The notes under the pieces: generated by a model
Database searches by the model: none
The model's input: the letters and a program-made list of their open reading frames with translations, nothing else
Told to the model about the DNA's origin: nothing
In this document: in pieces, positions 10,593 to 18,972 of the stretch
Numbering within the stretch: the first letter of the stretch is position 1
Layout: each line of letters begins with the position of its first letter
NCBI RefSeq assembly: GCF_019195455.1
Contig: NZ_JAIMBW010000001.1
Span: 3,066,001-3,130,000 of the forward strand
Direction of reading: 5' to 3'
DNA: 64,000 nt
DNA from: Gymnodinialimonas phycosphaerae
GTDB taxonomy: Bacteria > Pseudomonadota > Alphaproteobacteria > Rhodobacterales > Rhodobacteraceae
Translations under genes and position numbers: made by a program

Positions 10593-11011
10593 CCACTGCC
10601 CTGCCCCGAATTGATGTGACGGACGCTCAGATCAGGGCGGTGGCCGATCAATTCTACGTCCGCGTGCGGGCCGATCCCGACCTGTCGCCGATCTTCCATG
10701 ACACCATCGGCCATGATGCTGCGGTCTGAGACTCCCATATCGCGAAAATCACCCGCTTCTGGCGCAACGCCCTGCTGCGTGAGCCGGTCTATTCCGGCAA
10801 TCCGATGCACGCCCATTCCGCCATTTCCGCGATAACGCCGGAACATTTTGCCATCTGGCTTGGCATTTTTGACCAGGTGCTTCTGGACGTCTTGCCACCG
10901 GATACCGCCGCCGCGTGGTCACGCACGGCCCATCGCATCTGGCGCGGGCTGTCCCTTGGCCTTGCTGCCACCCGCGTGCGGATGGGTGGCGTCCCCGATC
11001 TGCACCTTTAG
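10589..11011 (+). pseudogene. Group III truncated haemoglobin interrupted by an in-frame TGA
   Basis: Read through, the frame encodes about 139 residues of a group III (C-type) truncated haemoglobin: IRAVADQFYVRVRADPDLSP, IFHDTIGHDAAV, then a TGA at 10727-10729, then DSHIAKITRFWRNALL, YSGNPMHAHS, ITPEHFAIWLGIFDQVL and AHRIWRG. The stop falls where relatives often have Trp, so a single TGG to TGA change explains it. There is no frameshift and the part after the stop is well conserved, so the lesion looks recent. The GTG start overlaps the upstream stop. Haemoglobins of this type bind O2 or NO, matching the adjacent NsrR. The first M after the stop (10805) cannot give a functional globin. Confidence 0.82.
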
Positions 11012-11077
11012 CGCGCTTGCCATGGGCAAAACACGCCCCTAAACGATCCTATCACACGGCTCGGAAGGGGACCTCAC

Positions 11078-12187
11078 ATGACCAATACAATCGTCAACAG
11101 CTGGAACGAATGGGACCCGCTGCGCCATGTCATCGTGGGCCGCGCGGATGATTGCCACATCCCTCCGGCAGAGCCTGCGTTGGACGCCAAGGTGCCGGAA
11201 GATAGCGACATGCGCGGCCAATGGGGCAAGCGCCCGCAAGACACCATCGACCGCGCGAATGAGTTGCTGGACACCTTCGCGCGTCAGCTGGAAGCCCGGG
11301 GCATCCGCGTGGACCGGCCCACCTCCATCGACCATTCGAAGCCCGCCACCACCCCCGATTTTCACACCGACAGCCAGTTCGGCTGCATGCCGCCCCGTGA
11401 CGTGCTGCTGACCGTCGGTTCAGAAATTCTTGAGGCGACGATGTCCTATCGCTGCCGCTGGTTCGAATACCTTAACTACCGCCCCCTGCTGCAAAAATAC
11501 TGGGAGGAAGACCCCAACTTCCGGCACGAGGCCGCGCCCAAGCCACGCTTGACTGACGCCGATTACCACCCCGATTATCTGAACGAGAAAATCGGCGATG
11601 CCCAGCGCCTGAAATGGGCCGAGGAAAAGCACTTCGTCACCACCGAGGAAGAACCCCTGTTCGATGCCGCCGACGTCCTCCGGTTTGGCCGCGACCTCGT
11701 GGTGCAGCACGGCTTCACCACCAACCTCAAGGGGATCGAATGGCTGCGCCGCCACTTCCCCGATCACCGCGTGCACACCGTGAACTTTCCCGGCGATCCC
11801 TACCCGATCCACATCGACGCCACCTTCACGCCGCTCCGCCCCGGCCTGATCCTCAACAACCCGCAACGCCGCCTGCCCGCAGATCAACGCGCGATGTATG
11901 AGAAGAACGGCTGGGAAATCGTCGACGCCGCCCAACCGGCCCACAACGCGCCCCCGCCGCTGTGCTATTCCTCTACCTGGCTCAGCATGAATGTCCTCGT
12001 CCTCGACCCCAAAACCGTCTGTGTCGAGGCGTCTGAACACTACCAGATGGAACAAATGGACAAGCTGGGGATGAACGTCATCCCCGTTGACCTCCGCGAC
12101 GCCTACGCCTTTGGCGGCGGGCTTCATTGCTGCACGGCCGATGTGTACCGCGAAGGGACGTGCGAGGATTACTTCCCGGTGCAGTGA
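11078..12187 (+). CDS. Glycine/serine amidinotransferase-family protein
   Basis: A 369-residue enzyme of the guanidino-group-modifying superfamily. The N-terminus SWNEWDPLRHVIVGRADD matches arginine:glycine amidinotransferase. The catalytic residues are visible: Asp in LFDAADVLRFGRDL, His in YPIHIDATF and Cys in GGGLHCCTADVYREG. Such enzymes move the amidino group of arginine to an amine acceptor such as glycine; the acceptor here is not predictable. The ATG follows GGAAGGGG. A deleted remnant of a second copy lies at 13433-13642. This copy appears intact amid decayed neighbours. Confidence 0.88.
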   Translation: MTNTIVNSWNEWDPLRHVIVGRADDCHIPPAEPALDAKVPEDSDMRGQWGKRPQDTIDRANELLDTFARQLEARGIRVDRPTSIDHSKPATTPDFHTDSQFGCMPPRDVLLTVGSEILEATMSYRCRWFEYLNYRPLLQKYWEEDPNFRHEAAPKPRLTDADYHPDYLNEKIGDAQRLKWAEEKHFVTTEEEPLFDAADVLRFGRDLVVQHGFTTNLKGIEWLRRHFPDHRVHTVNFPGDPYPIHIDATFTPLRPGLILNNPQRRLPADQRAMYEKNGWEIVDAAQPAHNAPPPLCYSSTWLSMNVLVLDPKTVCVEASEHYQMEQMDKLGMNVIPVDLRDAYAFGGGLHCCTADVYREGTCEDYFPVQ

Positions 12188-12343
12188 TCCCGCAGGGCCC
12201 AACCCGCACCAATCGTGTCTTGCTTGGATCCAGGCACCACCGCATAGTCGCGCGATCTGTCATATTCGAGGGAAGGACCAATGGTGTAAATCGTCCAAGT
12301 CCTCGGCATTGCCGCCATCACTCTCGGGACAGGTGCCGCCACC

Positions 12344-12763
12344 ATGACAGTGATGAACGAGGATATTCCCGATTTCCAGGTGCCCGAGGGCGACTGGATC
12401 GCAGGCCGCGCGCTGGACGGGATGACCTTCGACATCCTCGGCACCGATCTGGCCAGCGGTGCCGTTCTGGAAGATGAACTGGTTTTCCGCGACGGCACGT
12501 TCATGTCTGTCGATTGTCAGAATTACTGCGATTTCGGCTGGTCCGACTACCTGACCAAAGAGATCGACAGCGTCATCCACTTCACCGCCACAACCCTCTG
12601 CCCCGACGCCCCCCATACGGTCGTCTTCTATGGCCGTGTCGACGGCACGGATATCGTCGTCGACGGTACGTGGACCACCCGGCGCTGGTACTGGACCAAC
12701 CAGATCGAGATCACGGCCACCGGCACCGCCGTTTCGCCCGAAACACCAACCATTTCCGATTAA
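12344..12763 (+). CDS. Hypothetical protein, probably a clipped exported protein
   Basis: The intact ORF encodes 139 residues beginning MTVMNEDIPDFQVPEGDWIA, with paired Cys (SVDCQNYCDFGW and TTLCPDA); no family is recognised. In the same frame, 63 bases upstream, an ATG at 12281 with the ribosome binding site GGGAAGGA is followed by GTG and then TAA (12287-12289). After that stop the frame reads IVQVLGIAAITLGTGAAT, a plausible signal-peptide core leading into the ORF. The original protein therefore probably started at 12281 and was exported, and a nonsense change at codon 3 cut off the signal peptide. If translated from 12344 it would stay in the cytoplasm. Confidence 0.55.
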   Translation: MTVMNEDIPDFQVPEGDWIAGRALDGMTFDILGTDLASGAVLEDELVFRDGTFMSVDCQNYCDFGWSDYLTKEIDSVIHFTATTLCPDAPHTVVFYGRVDGTDIVVDGTWTTRRWYWTNQIEITATGTAVSPETPTISD

Positions 12764-12770
12764 GCCCCAG

Positions 12771-13430
12771 TTGACCGCCCGCATCAAACGCTTTCCGGCA
12801 AAACTCATCCTGCGCTTCATCGTCCTGATTGGCGTGATCGCGCTGGCCACTTGGGGTGCGCACCTGATCCGTGACGCGCTGAACCTCCAGATCCGCCCCG
12901 ACAATGAACAACAGGTGCATCGCTTCGTCATGCTGGCGGCTGGTGCCTATGTCGTCCTGCTGGCGATCCCCTTCGTGCCAGGGGCAGAGATCGGCGTTGC
13001 GATGCTGACCGCCTTCGGCCCGGCCATCGCGCCGCTGGTCTATATCTGCACCGTGGCGGCGATGATGCTGGCCTTCTGCATCGGTCGATATCTGCCGCCC
13101 GAAACGCTGGCGCGGCTGCTTTCGTTTCTACGGATGCGGCGGGCTGCGGATCTGGTGGCGCGCGCGGCAGAGCTGCCCCCGGAAGACCGCCTCGCCCTGT
13201 TCCAGGGCGAGCAACCCGGCGCCGCACGCAGGCTTGGCCTGCGTTATCGCTACGTGGCCCTCGCGCTTGCGGTCAACACGCCCGGCAATTCGATCATCGG
13301 CGGCGGTGGTGGCATCATGATGATGGCAGGCCTCAGCGGCATCTTCTCACCGCTCACAACCTTTCTGACAGTGGCGCTGGCGGTTTCGCCGGTGCCCTTG
13401 GCGGTTATATTTCTTGGCCTGCGCCTCTGA
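12771..13430 (+). CDS. Multi-spanning membrane protein, weakly VTT/DedA-like
   Basis: About 219 residues with four or five hydrophobic segments (LILRFIVLIGVIALATWGAH, AAGAYVVLLAIPFVPGAEIG, PLVYICTVAAMMLAFCIG, and two C-terminal ones around NTPGNSIIGGGGG and LTVALAVSPVPLAVIFLGL). The pattern FVPGAEIG followed by a glycine-rich membrane turn recalls the VTT (SNARE-associated/TVP38) fold, but the match is weak. No ATG is available at the N-terminus. TTG at 12771, giving (M)TARIKRFPAK, is the best start and has no clear ribosome binding site, so the start itself may be damaged. Confidence 0.55.
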   Translation: MTARIKRFPAKLILRFIVLIGVIALATWGAHLIRDALNLQIRPDNEQQVHRFVMLAAGAYVVLLAIPFVPGAEIGVAMLTAFGPAIAPLVYICTVAAMMLAFCIGRYLPPETLARLLSFLRMRRAADLVARAAELPPEDRLALFQGEQPGAARRLGLRYRYVALALAVNTPGNSIIGGGGGIMMMAGLSGIFSPLTTFLTVALAVSPVPLAVIFLGLRL

Positions 13431-13432
13431 AT

Positions 13433-13642
13433 CGGCCCGCCCTCACACCCCTGTGCTATTCCTCCACCTGGCCCAGCATGAACGTGCTGCTCCCCATCGA
13501 TTTCCGCGATGCCTACACCTTTGGCCGCGACCTGCATTGCTGCACTGCGGATGTGTATCGCGACGGCGTGTGGGCGGATTGTTTTCCTGTGAGGCAATTG
13601 CAAGGCGGAACCGGATCGCAGGCGTCCGGGTTGGTCTATTGA
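13433..13642 (+). pseudogene. Remnant of a second amidinotransferase copy (C-terminus, with deletion)
   Basis: Immediately after the membrane-protein stop, the frame at 13451 reads PLCYSSTWPSMNVL, then LPIDFRDAYTFGRDLHCC and TADVYRDG. These align with PLCYSSTWLSMNVL and IPVDLRDAYAFGGGLHCC-TADVYREG at the end of the intact gene (11078-12187). About 27 codons between two MNV motifs are missing, consistent with deletion between the short repeats ATGAAyGTC. The active-site loop GGG has become GRD, and the tail drifts to a stop at 13640-13642. Nothing of the N-terminal 290 residues is present. No function is expected. Confidence 0.8.
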
Positions 13643-13686
13643 TCCAGCGTCGCATCGCTGTCCGCCACAGAGAAAAGGCCAACCCC

Positions 13687-14175
13687 TTGTTCTTCGACGC
13701 AATCGTGCCAGAAATCATCGCGCGCGCCCTGATCCTCGGCGCATCTGGCCTTGTCTGGGTCATCGTCGTCGTCCGCCTGATCGGGCTGCGCACGTTCTCC
13801 AAGATGACGGCGTTCGACTTTGTCGCAACAGTCGCCACGGGCTCGCTCCTGGCTGGTGCGGCTCAGGCCAGCACGTGGCCCACATTCTTTCAGGCGAACC
13901 TTTCGATCCTCGTTATTCTGGGCGTGCAATTCGTCGTCGCCTATCTTCGACGAGCCTCCCACACATCGCTCGCATTCTTGCAAAACACGCCCATCGTCCT
14001 GATGCGCGACGGCGTGATCGGTGAAGATGCCCTGACGCGCACGCGCGTGTCCCGAGGTGATCTGATTGCCAAGCTGCGCGAAGCCAATGTGCTGCGCGCG
14101 TCAACGGTGCGCGCCGTGGTGCTGGAGACGACGGGCGATATCTCGGTCCTGCATGGCGATACGCTTGAGCCCTAG
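13687..14175 (+). CDS. DUF421 (YetF-like) membrane protein, possibly shortened
   Basis: A 162-residue protein with three N-terminal membrane helices (ARALILGASGLVWVIVVVRL, DFVATVATGSLLAGAAQAST, LSILVILGVQFVVAYL), the signature GLRTFSKMTAFDFVATVA, and a soluble DUF421 domain (LMRDGVIGEDALTRTRVSRG, LREANVLRASTVRAVVLETT, GDISVLHGD). The start is TTG at 13687 with AAAGG 8 bases upstream; it aligns with the family N-terminus MFFD. The TAG stop at 14173-14175 is followed in frame by LIEGLRGGNRSAT and TAA at 14215. That tail resembles the usual family C-terminus, so the TAG may be a late nonsense mutation. Confidence 0.8.
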   Translation: MFFDAIVPEIIARALILGASGLVWVIVVVRLIGLRTFSKMTAFDFVATVATGSLLAGAAQASTWPTFFQANLSILVILGVQFVVAYLRRASHTSLAFLQNTPIVLMRDGVIGEDALTRTRVSRGDLIAKLREANVLRASTVRAVVLETTGDISVLHGDTLEP

Positions 14176-14283
14176 CTGATCGAGGGGCTGCGCGGGGGCA
14201 ACAGGTCCGCCACCTAACGGTCATCGCATCTTTACAACCTCCCGCCCCGTCCGCTCAATCCCTGCGAAACAGGGCAGAGGATC

Positions 14284-14856
14284 ATGACCCGCACCACCCT
14301 CATCATCGCCGCCCTCGCGGGCGTGCCACTTATCGCGGGCGTCCTCTGGGCCTGAGGCCAGCCGTGGATCTGCACCTGCGGCGCGATCCGGCTTTGGGTG
14401 GGGTCGATCTGGCACAGCGGCAATTCGCAACACATTGCCGATTGGTGCACGCTGTCGCATATCCTGCACGGCGTCCTTATCGCCCTGATCGGTCGCCTTG
14501 CGCTGCCGAAACTGGGCTTCAACGTGCTCTTCGCCATCGCCATTCTCACCGGCATCGGGTAGGAGATCATCGAACATACCAACTGGGTCCTCGGCCAGTT
14601 TCGCGCCACGACGGTGAACCAGGGCTACACCGGCGACTCGGTCCTGAACGCCGTGGCCGATTATATCTGGATGATGGGGGGCTTCTTCGCCGCCTGGCAC
14701 CTGCGGGTGCCCGTGACGCTGGCACTGGTCGCCGTGCTGGAGCTTTCCGCCGCCCTGATCGGCCGCGACTCCCTGACGCTCACCACGTTGATGCTGATCC
14801 ATCCCGTCGACGCCGTCGCGGAGTGGCAGCAGGAACTCAATCCCAACACCCCCTGA
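14284..14856 (+). pseudogene. DUF2585 (UPF0314) membrane protein with two in-frame stops
   Basis: Read through, the frame encodes about 188 residues of a DUF2585 protein: a signal-anchor (MTRTTLIIAALAGVPLIAGV), WICTCGAIRLWVGSIWHSGN, SQHIADWCTLSHILHGVLIA, EIIEHTNWVLGQFRATTVNQ, GYTGDSVLNAVADYIWMMGG and IGRDSLTLTTLMLIHPVDAV. It is broken by TGA at 14353-14355 and TAG at 14560-14562, the latter where relatives have the Trp of a WE-[IV]-[IV]-E-N-like motif. There is no frameshift. Two stops make sequencing error less likely than true decay. An internal ORF from 14614 is only the C-terminal third. Confidence 0.85.
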
Positions 14857-14860
14857 CGCC

Positions 14861-15826
14861 CTATTTGAAGAAGCCCAACGCCCGGACCCACGCGAAAAGA
14901 CCCGCGCCGATCACCAGAAGCGCCAGCGTCACGATGGCAAATGCCCAGGGATTGTCCGCGCCGGGGATACCGCCCACGTTGATCCCCAACAGCCCGGTCA
15001 ACAGGCCCAACGGCAGGAAAATCGCCGCGACCACGGACAGCAGAAGCGACTGCCGATTCATCCGCTCGGCGCGCTGGTCCATGATCTGGTCATGGACGAT
15101 CTGCGCGCGGTCTCGGATCGCGTCAAGGTCTTCGCCCAAACGCACCACCCGCTCCACCGCTTCGCGCAGGCGCATCCTGTCATGGGTGCTCAACCAGCCC
15201 AGATCCTCGATCTCGAAGGTCGCAAGCGCGTCGCGTTGCGGCAACAGATAGCGCCGCAGAACGATGGCGCTCCGCCGCAGCCCCGCCAGATCCGCACGCG
15301 AGACCTCTGCGCCGGGCTCCAGCACGGATTCCTCGGAATCGTCGATCCGCTCGTTGAGCGTGGCAATGTAGGGCTCCGCCGAATCCGCCAGCCGCAAGGC
15401 CAGCCGCGCCACGAAATCGCCGACCGACACCGCCGCCGCACCGCGGTCGATGGCCGCCACAAGGTCGCTCACGGCATGAAGCGGGCGCACCCACACGCCG
15501 ATGATCCGGTCCTTCTCCAGCCACATCCGGACCGAAACCATGTCATCGGGCTCCGCCCCGGGGTTCAGGTTCACACCCCGCAGGTTCAGCACGACACCGT
15601 TGCCGTGGACCGAACAGCGCGGTCGCGTCTCTTCCGCGGTAAGTGCCTCGATTACATAGGGATCAAGGCCGCAGGCGGTCAGGCGATCCATGGTTTCCGG
15701 GGCATCGCGCCGGAAATGCCGCCATTCAAAGGGCGGGCCGTCCAACGGGCCACTTTCTGCATCCGGCGCAATCGCCGTCGCCGCGCCTGTCCCGTCGAAT
15801 ACGAAGCCGATCGCATCGTCCAACAT
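14861..15826 (-). CDS. CorA-family zinc/magnesium transporter, ZntB-like
   Basis: A 321-residue CorA-type divalent cation transporter. A large N-terminal cytoplasmic domain (ENTER: PPFEWRHFRRDAPETMDRL, VVLNLRGVNLNPGAEPDDM) precedes long coiled helices (RRYLLPQRDALATFEIEDL, LDAIRDRAQIVHDQIMDQRA), two C-terminal membrane helices and the pore motif GINVGG in the GxN position (GLLGINVGGIPG). The variable residues and MVSVRMWLEKDRIIGVWV favour ZntB over CorA; ion and direction are not provable here. The ATG shares one base with the upstream methyltransferase stop, so the two are coupled. Confidence 0.85.
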   Translation of the reverse strand: MLDDAIGFVFDGTGAATAIAPDAESGPLDGPPFEWRHFRRDAPETMDRLTACGLDPYVIEALTAEETRPRCSVHGNGVVLNLRGVNLNPGAEPDDMVSVRMWLEKDRIIGVWVRPLHAVSDLVAAIDRGAAAVSVGDFVARLALRLADSAEPYIATLNERIDDSEESVLEPGAEVSRADLAGLRRSAIVLRRYLLPQRDALATFEIEDLGWLSTHDRMRLREAVERVVRLGEDLDAIRDRAQIVHDQIMDQRAERMNRQSLLLSVVAAIFLPLGLLTGLLGINVGGIPGADNPWAFAIVTLALLVIGAGLFAWVRALGFFK

Positions 15827-16929
15827 CACAGATGGCCTTTCCACAGATTGATCTTTGTCCCTGAATGGTCCACCGGCCCGAAGGGCTCCAACGCCAACCC
15901 GGTGGCCTTCGCCAAGCCCCCGTCGCTGGTCACGATCCCCACGTGCCAACCCTTGAACCGCTCGGCCAGCGTCGCACCCAGCGCGCCATAAAGCCCGAAC
16001 AACAGCTTCCGCTCGCCGATCCGCCCGCCATAGGGCGGGTTGACGATCACGATGCCCGGCGTCCCACCCTCGGGCGGCTCCAGATCGGAAATCGCCTGTC
16101 GCTCGAACGCGACAACACCCTCAACCCCGGCGCGCGCCGCATTCGCAACCGCGCCCCGGATCGCCCCATCATTGCGGTCAAACCCAAAGAACCGCACGCC
16201 CTCATGCGCGCGACCCTCCGTTTCATCTTGCCCAAAAAACTCCCCGCGGAGCGTCCCGCCACCCGCCATCTGCTCGAACACAAAGGATCTTGACCGGCCC
16301 GGCACCAGCCCCAATGCCATGTCGGCCGCCTCCAGCACAAAGGTCCCCGAGCCGCACATCGGGTCCACCACGGCTTGTGACCCGTCGAACCCCATCTCGT
16401 GCAGGAAACCCGCCGCCATCGTCTCACGCATCGGGGCCTTCCCGACAAATTCCTTGTGGCCGCGCCGGTGCAAGGCCTCTCCGGTGGTATCCACCGAGAT
16501 CGTGCACAGATCGTCGTCGATGCGCACCTTCACCGAGATCGGGGCGTCTTTGGCCACGGGAATGCCCGCCGCCTCCAACCCGCCGCTGACCCGCTGAACC
16601 GCCGCCTTGGTCACGTAGATCTTCGAGCGCCGGCACACCGCCTCCACCCGCACCGGCACGCCCGGCACCAACCACGTCGCCCAAGGCACCTTCCTGGATC
16701 GCTTATCCAACTGCGCCAGATGCATCGCCCGAAATTCCGCCACGCGCAGCAACACCCGCACCGCGCAACGGCTGTGGATGTTCACCCGCGCCGCCTCCGC
16801 CAATCCGCCGTCCGCTTCGATGCCGCCGGGCACGCGCCGCACGCCGCTCAGGCCCAGCGCCCGCGCCTCGGCCTCCAGCGGGGCCTCCAGCCCCGGCACC
16901 GCCACCAGAAAAAGTCCAAGATCATCCAT
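15826..16929 (-). CDS. THUMP-domain class I RNA methyltransferase, RlmL-like
   Basis: A 367-residue enzyme combining an N-terminal ferredoxin-like/THUMP RNA-binding part ([60 protein letters not shown]) with a Rossmann methyltransferase: motif [14 protein letters not shown] and catalytic motif [18 protein letters not shown] enzymes of this kind methylate the exocyclic amine of guanine, RlmL making m2G2445 of 23S rRNA. It corresponds to the N-terminal half of enterobacterial RlmKL. The start at 16929 ([13 protein letters not shown]) matches the family. It leads a two-gene unit with the CorA-like transporter. Confidence 0.88.
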   Translation of the reverse strand: MDDLGLFLVAVPGLEAPLEAEARALGLSGVRRVPGGIEADGGLAEAARVNIHSRCAVRVLLRVAEFRAMHLAQLDKRSRKVPWATWLVPGVPVRVEAVCRRSKIYVTKAAVQRVSGGLEAAGIPVAKDAPISVKVRIDDDLCTISVDTTGEALHRRGHKEFVGKAPMRETMAAGFLHEMGFDGSQAVVDPMCGSGTFVLEAADMALGLVPGRSRSFVFEQMAGGGTLRGEFFGQDETEGRAHEGVRFFGFDRNDGAIRGAVANAARAGVEGVVAFERQAISDLEPPEGGTPGIVIVNPPYGGRIGERKLLFGLYGALGATLAERFKGWHVGIVTSDGGLAKATGLALEPFGPVDHSGTKINLWKGHL

Positions 16930-17033
16930 GGAAAGCGTCCTACACCGCATTGCGCGCTTCGGTAAGACAATCCTCGATGACGCGTCCCTCGGGGAGCTTG
17001 CCTACCCCGCATGCCCGGCGCATCACTTTACGC

Positions 17034-17747
17034 ATGAGTGATGATACCTTTCCCGCCCTCGACGCAGACCAACTGCACGACCTCGACACCGCCCGCCTTT
17101 TCCCGGATCGGGCCGGTGATCCGATCCGCATCCTGATCCTCTATGGGTCCCTACGGGATGTGTCCTATTCCCGTGCGCTGGCGCAGGAATGCGACCGGCT
17201 CCTGCGGCGGCTGGGGGCCGAGACGGTGGTCTACAACCCCAAGGGCCTGCCGCAGCCCGACGGCGAACCCGACGCCCACCCCAAGGTGGCCGAGCTGCGC
17301 GACGCCGCAAGCTGGTGTGACGGTTTCGTCTGGGTCTCTCCTGAACGACACGGGGCCATGACCGGCATCATGAAAAGCCAGATCGACTGGATCCCCCTGT
17401 CGCTGGGCGGTGTCCGCCCGACGCAGGGCAAGACGCTGGCGGTCCTGCAAGTCAACGGCGGGTCGCAAAGCTTCAATACCGTGAACCAGTTGCGCATCCT
17501 CGGGCGCTGGATGCGGCTTCTGACGATCCCCAACCAATCTTCGGTCCCGATGGCGTGGGACCAGTTCAAGGACGGGCGCATGAAGCCCTCTCCGCTGTAT
17601 AATCGCGTCGTTGATGTGATGGAGGAGTTGGTGAAATTCACCCACCTGACGCGCGACAACCGCAGCTACCTGCTGGACCGCTATTCCGAGCGGGTTGAAA
17701 CCCGCGCAGCGCTCAGCAAGCGCGTGAATACATCGAAGGCGGACTGA
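17034..17747 (+). CDS. arsH: NADPH-dependent FMN reductase, ArsH type
   Basis: A 237-residue flavodoxin-like reductase. The core [80 protein letters not shown] and [14 protein letters not shown] is the ArsH signature. ArsH oxidises trivalent organoarsenicals or acts as a general quinone/azo reductase. No other ars gene (arsR, arsB, arsC) is nearby, so an arsenic role is not supported by context. The start is ATG at 17034, giving [18 protein letters not shown]. The next gene is convergent. Confidence 0.88.
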   Translation: MSDDTFPALDADQLHDLDTARLFPDRAGDPIRILILYGSLRDVSYSRALAQECDRLLRRLGAETVVYNPKGLPQPDGEPDAHPKVAELRDAASWCDGFVWVSPERHGAMTGIMKSQIDWIPLSLGGVRPTQGKTLAVLQVNGGSQSFNTVNQLRILGRWMRLLTIPNQSSVPMAWDQFKDGRMKPSPLYNRVVDVMEELVKFTHLTRDNRSYLLDRYSERVETRAALSKRVNTSKAD

Positions 17748-17814
17748 CCCGGCTTGCAAGCCTCGTGCTCAAAGCACGGCGTTTCAGCGGCAACCGCGAC
17801 CGCGCGCGCCCCCT

Positions 17815-18639
17815 TTAGGGAGGAGGAATCGCACCATCCCAGACCGAGGACATGATCCGCATCGCCTCTTCGACGTCTGTCATGACACCGTCGGCGTCCA
17901 TCAGGTCCACCGCGTCGCGCGCTTCGTCCACGATGTTGCCGCTGACGAAAATGAACAGCTTCGGGTTGCTGATCCGCAGGGCGATGATCAGCTTTGACAG
18001 CGGTTCGATCGACTTTTCGCCGCCCGCCGAAAGGCCCACGACAGTTGCGTCGGATTGGCTAAGCTCGTCCACCAATTGGTCGTGGGATTTGTCGATCTTC
18101 AGGTCGATCTCCCAGCCTTTCTTGCGGAACAGATCCGCGGCCATCCGCACCCCCAGAACATGGGTTTCCCCGGGGACCGAGGCGAAGACGGCACAGCGTT
18201 TGGACTCCGTTTGCGGCCCGTTAAACTGGTACCGCAACGCCCGCATGATCGCGTACATCCGCGAGGTGCCAAGGGCCACGTCGGTGAAGGAGATGCGGCT
18301 ATCGTTCCACCAATCGCCCAACATCCGCGCGGACCGCGCCAGATACAACAGATAGACCTCTTGGACAGAGGTCCCGTCTGTGCGCAGATCCTGAATGAAG
18401 CGCGCACCGGCGTGATCATCCTCAGACAACAACGCGTTGCACAAGGCTTCCAGATCCTCGTCATCGGCGCTTTCGGCGGGCAGGTCGGGGACGTGGGCGG
18501 CCATCCGTCGAATGACCTCGCGCGCCAGGATCTCGACCGAGCTTTCAGGCAACCGCGCCTTGAGGGTGCGCAAGCCCAACTGTGATTGCAAATATTGACC
18601 GGAATCAAAGCGACCATCGATCTCGTCATAGTCTTGCAT
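17815..18639 (-). CDS. Cobalamin B12-binding domain protein, AerR/PpaA-like
   Basis: A 274-residue protein with an N-terminal helical region (LKARLPESSVEILAREVIRR and a helical bundle ending WWNDSRISFTDVALGTSRMY) and a C-terminal Rossmann B12-binding domain (CAVFASVPGETHVLGVRMAA, ATVVGLSAGGEKSIEPLSKL, LFIFVSGNIVDEA, DADGVMTDVEEAM). The usual DxHxxG cobalt-His motif appears as ETHVLG. AerR/PpaA proteins of this build act as B12 light or redox sensors controlling photosynthesis genes in Rhodobacter, but no pigment genes are visible here apart from tspO 12 kb away. The ATG at 18639 has a strong GGGAGGG site. Confidence 0.75.
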   Translation of the reverse strand: MQDYDEIDGRFDSGQYLQSQLGLRTLKARLPESSVEILAREVIRRMAAHVPDLPAESADDEDLEALCNALLSEDDHAGARFIQDLRTDGTSVQEVYLLYLARSARMLGDWWNDSRISFTDVALGTSRMYAIMRALRYQFNGPQTESKRCAVFASVPGETHVLGVRMAADLFRKKGWEIDLKIDKSHDQLVDELSQSDATVVGLSAGGEKSIEPLSKLIIALRISNPKLFIFVSGNIVDEARDAVDLMDADGVMTDVEEAMRIMSSVWDGAIPPP

Positions 18640-18972
18640 GGACAGCCCTCCCAAGCCATCAGCGCGTGGCCGAGGCGCCTGTTCAGCCACCGACGCAAAA
18701 CCTAGTTCTAGTGCGCCGCCCCTGCCATTCAAGATTGACGGGCGATTCTTATCCCTGAGCCTTCAACATACCAAAAAAACGGGCGTGGGAAGGTGCATCG
18801 CCACGGCCCCCAGATCCCGCCCCTCTTGCCGTACCATCGCGCGGCGCGCCCGCGCTCTCGCACCTCGGAAATCACGCGGCAAGGGCCCGCCTCGGCCCCG
18901 TCGACCGCCATCAGCACCTTGCCACCCTCGCGTGGGCTTGCTCTAACCGTCCCGCACAACGGAGCTACAGCC
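18640..18972. other. 333-base intergenic region between divergent genes
   Basis: Divergent promoters for the B12-binding protein and pncB must lie here. No clear -35/-10 pair, riboswitch or ORF with family support was recognised. The only notable piece is an A-run (CCAAAAAAACGGG near 18772-18784). The pncB end has only a weak ribosome binding site (GGAGC at 18961-18965). Confidence 0.4.

Noticed and set aside
10727..10729. Selenocysteine or other recoding at the haemoglobin TGA
   Set aside because: Globins of this group have no selenocysteine, and no SECIS-like structure or Sec machinery was visible.
17034..17747. Arsenic resistance operon
   Set aside because: ArsH is present, but no arsR, arsB/acr3 or arsC lies nearby.
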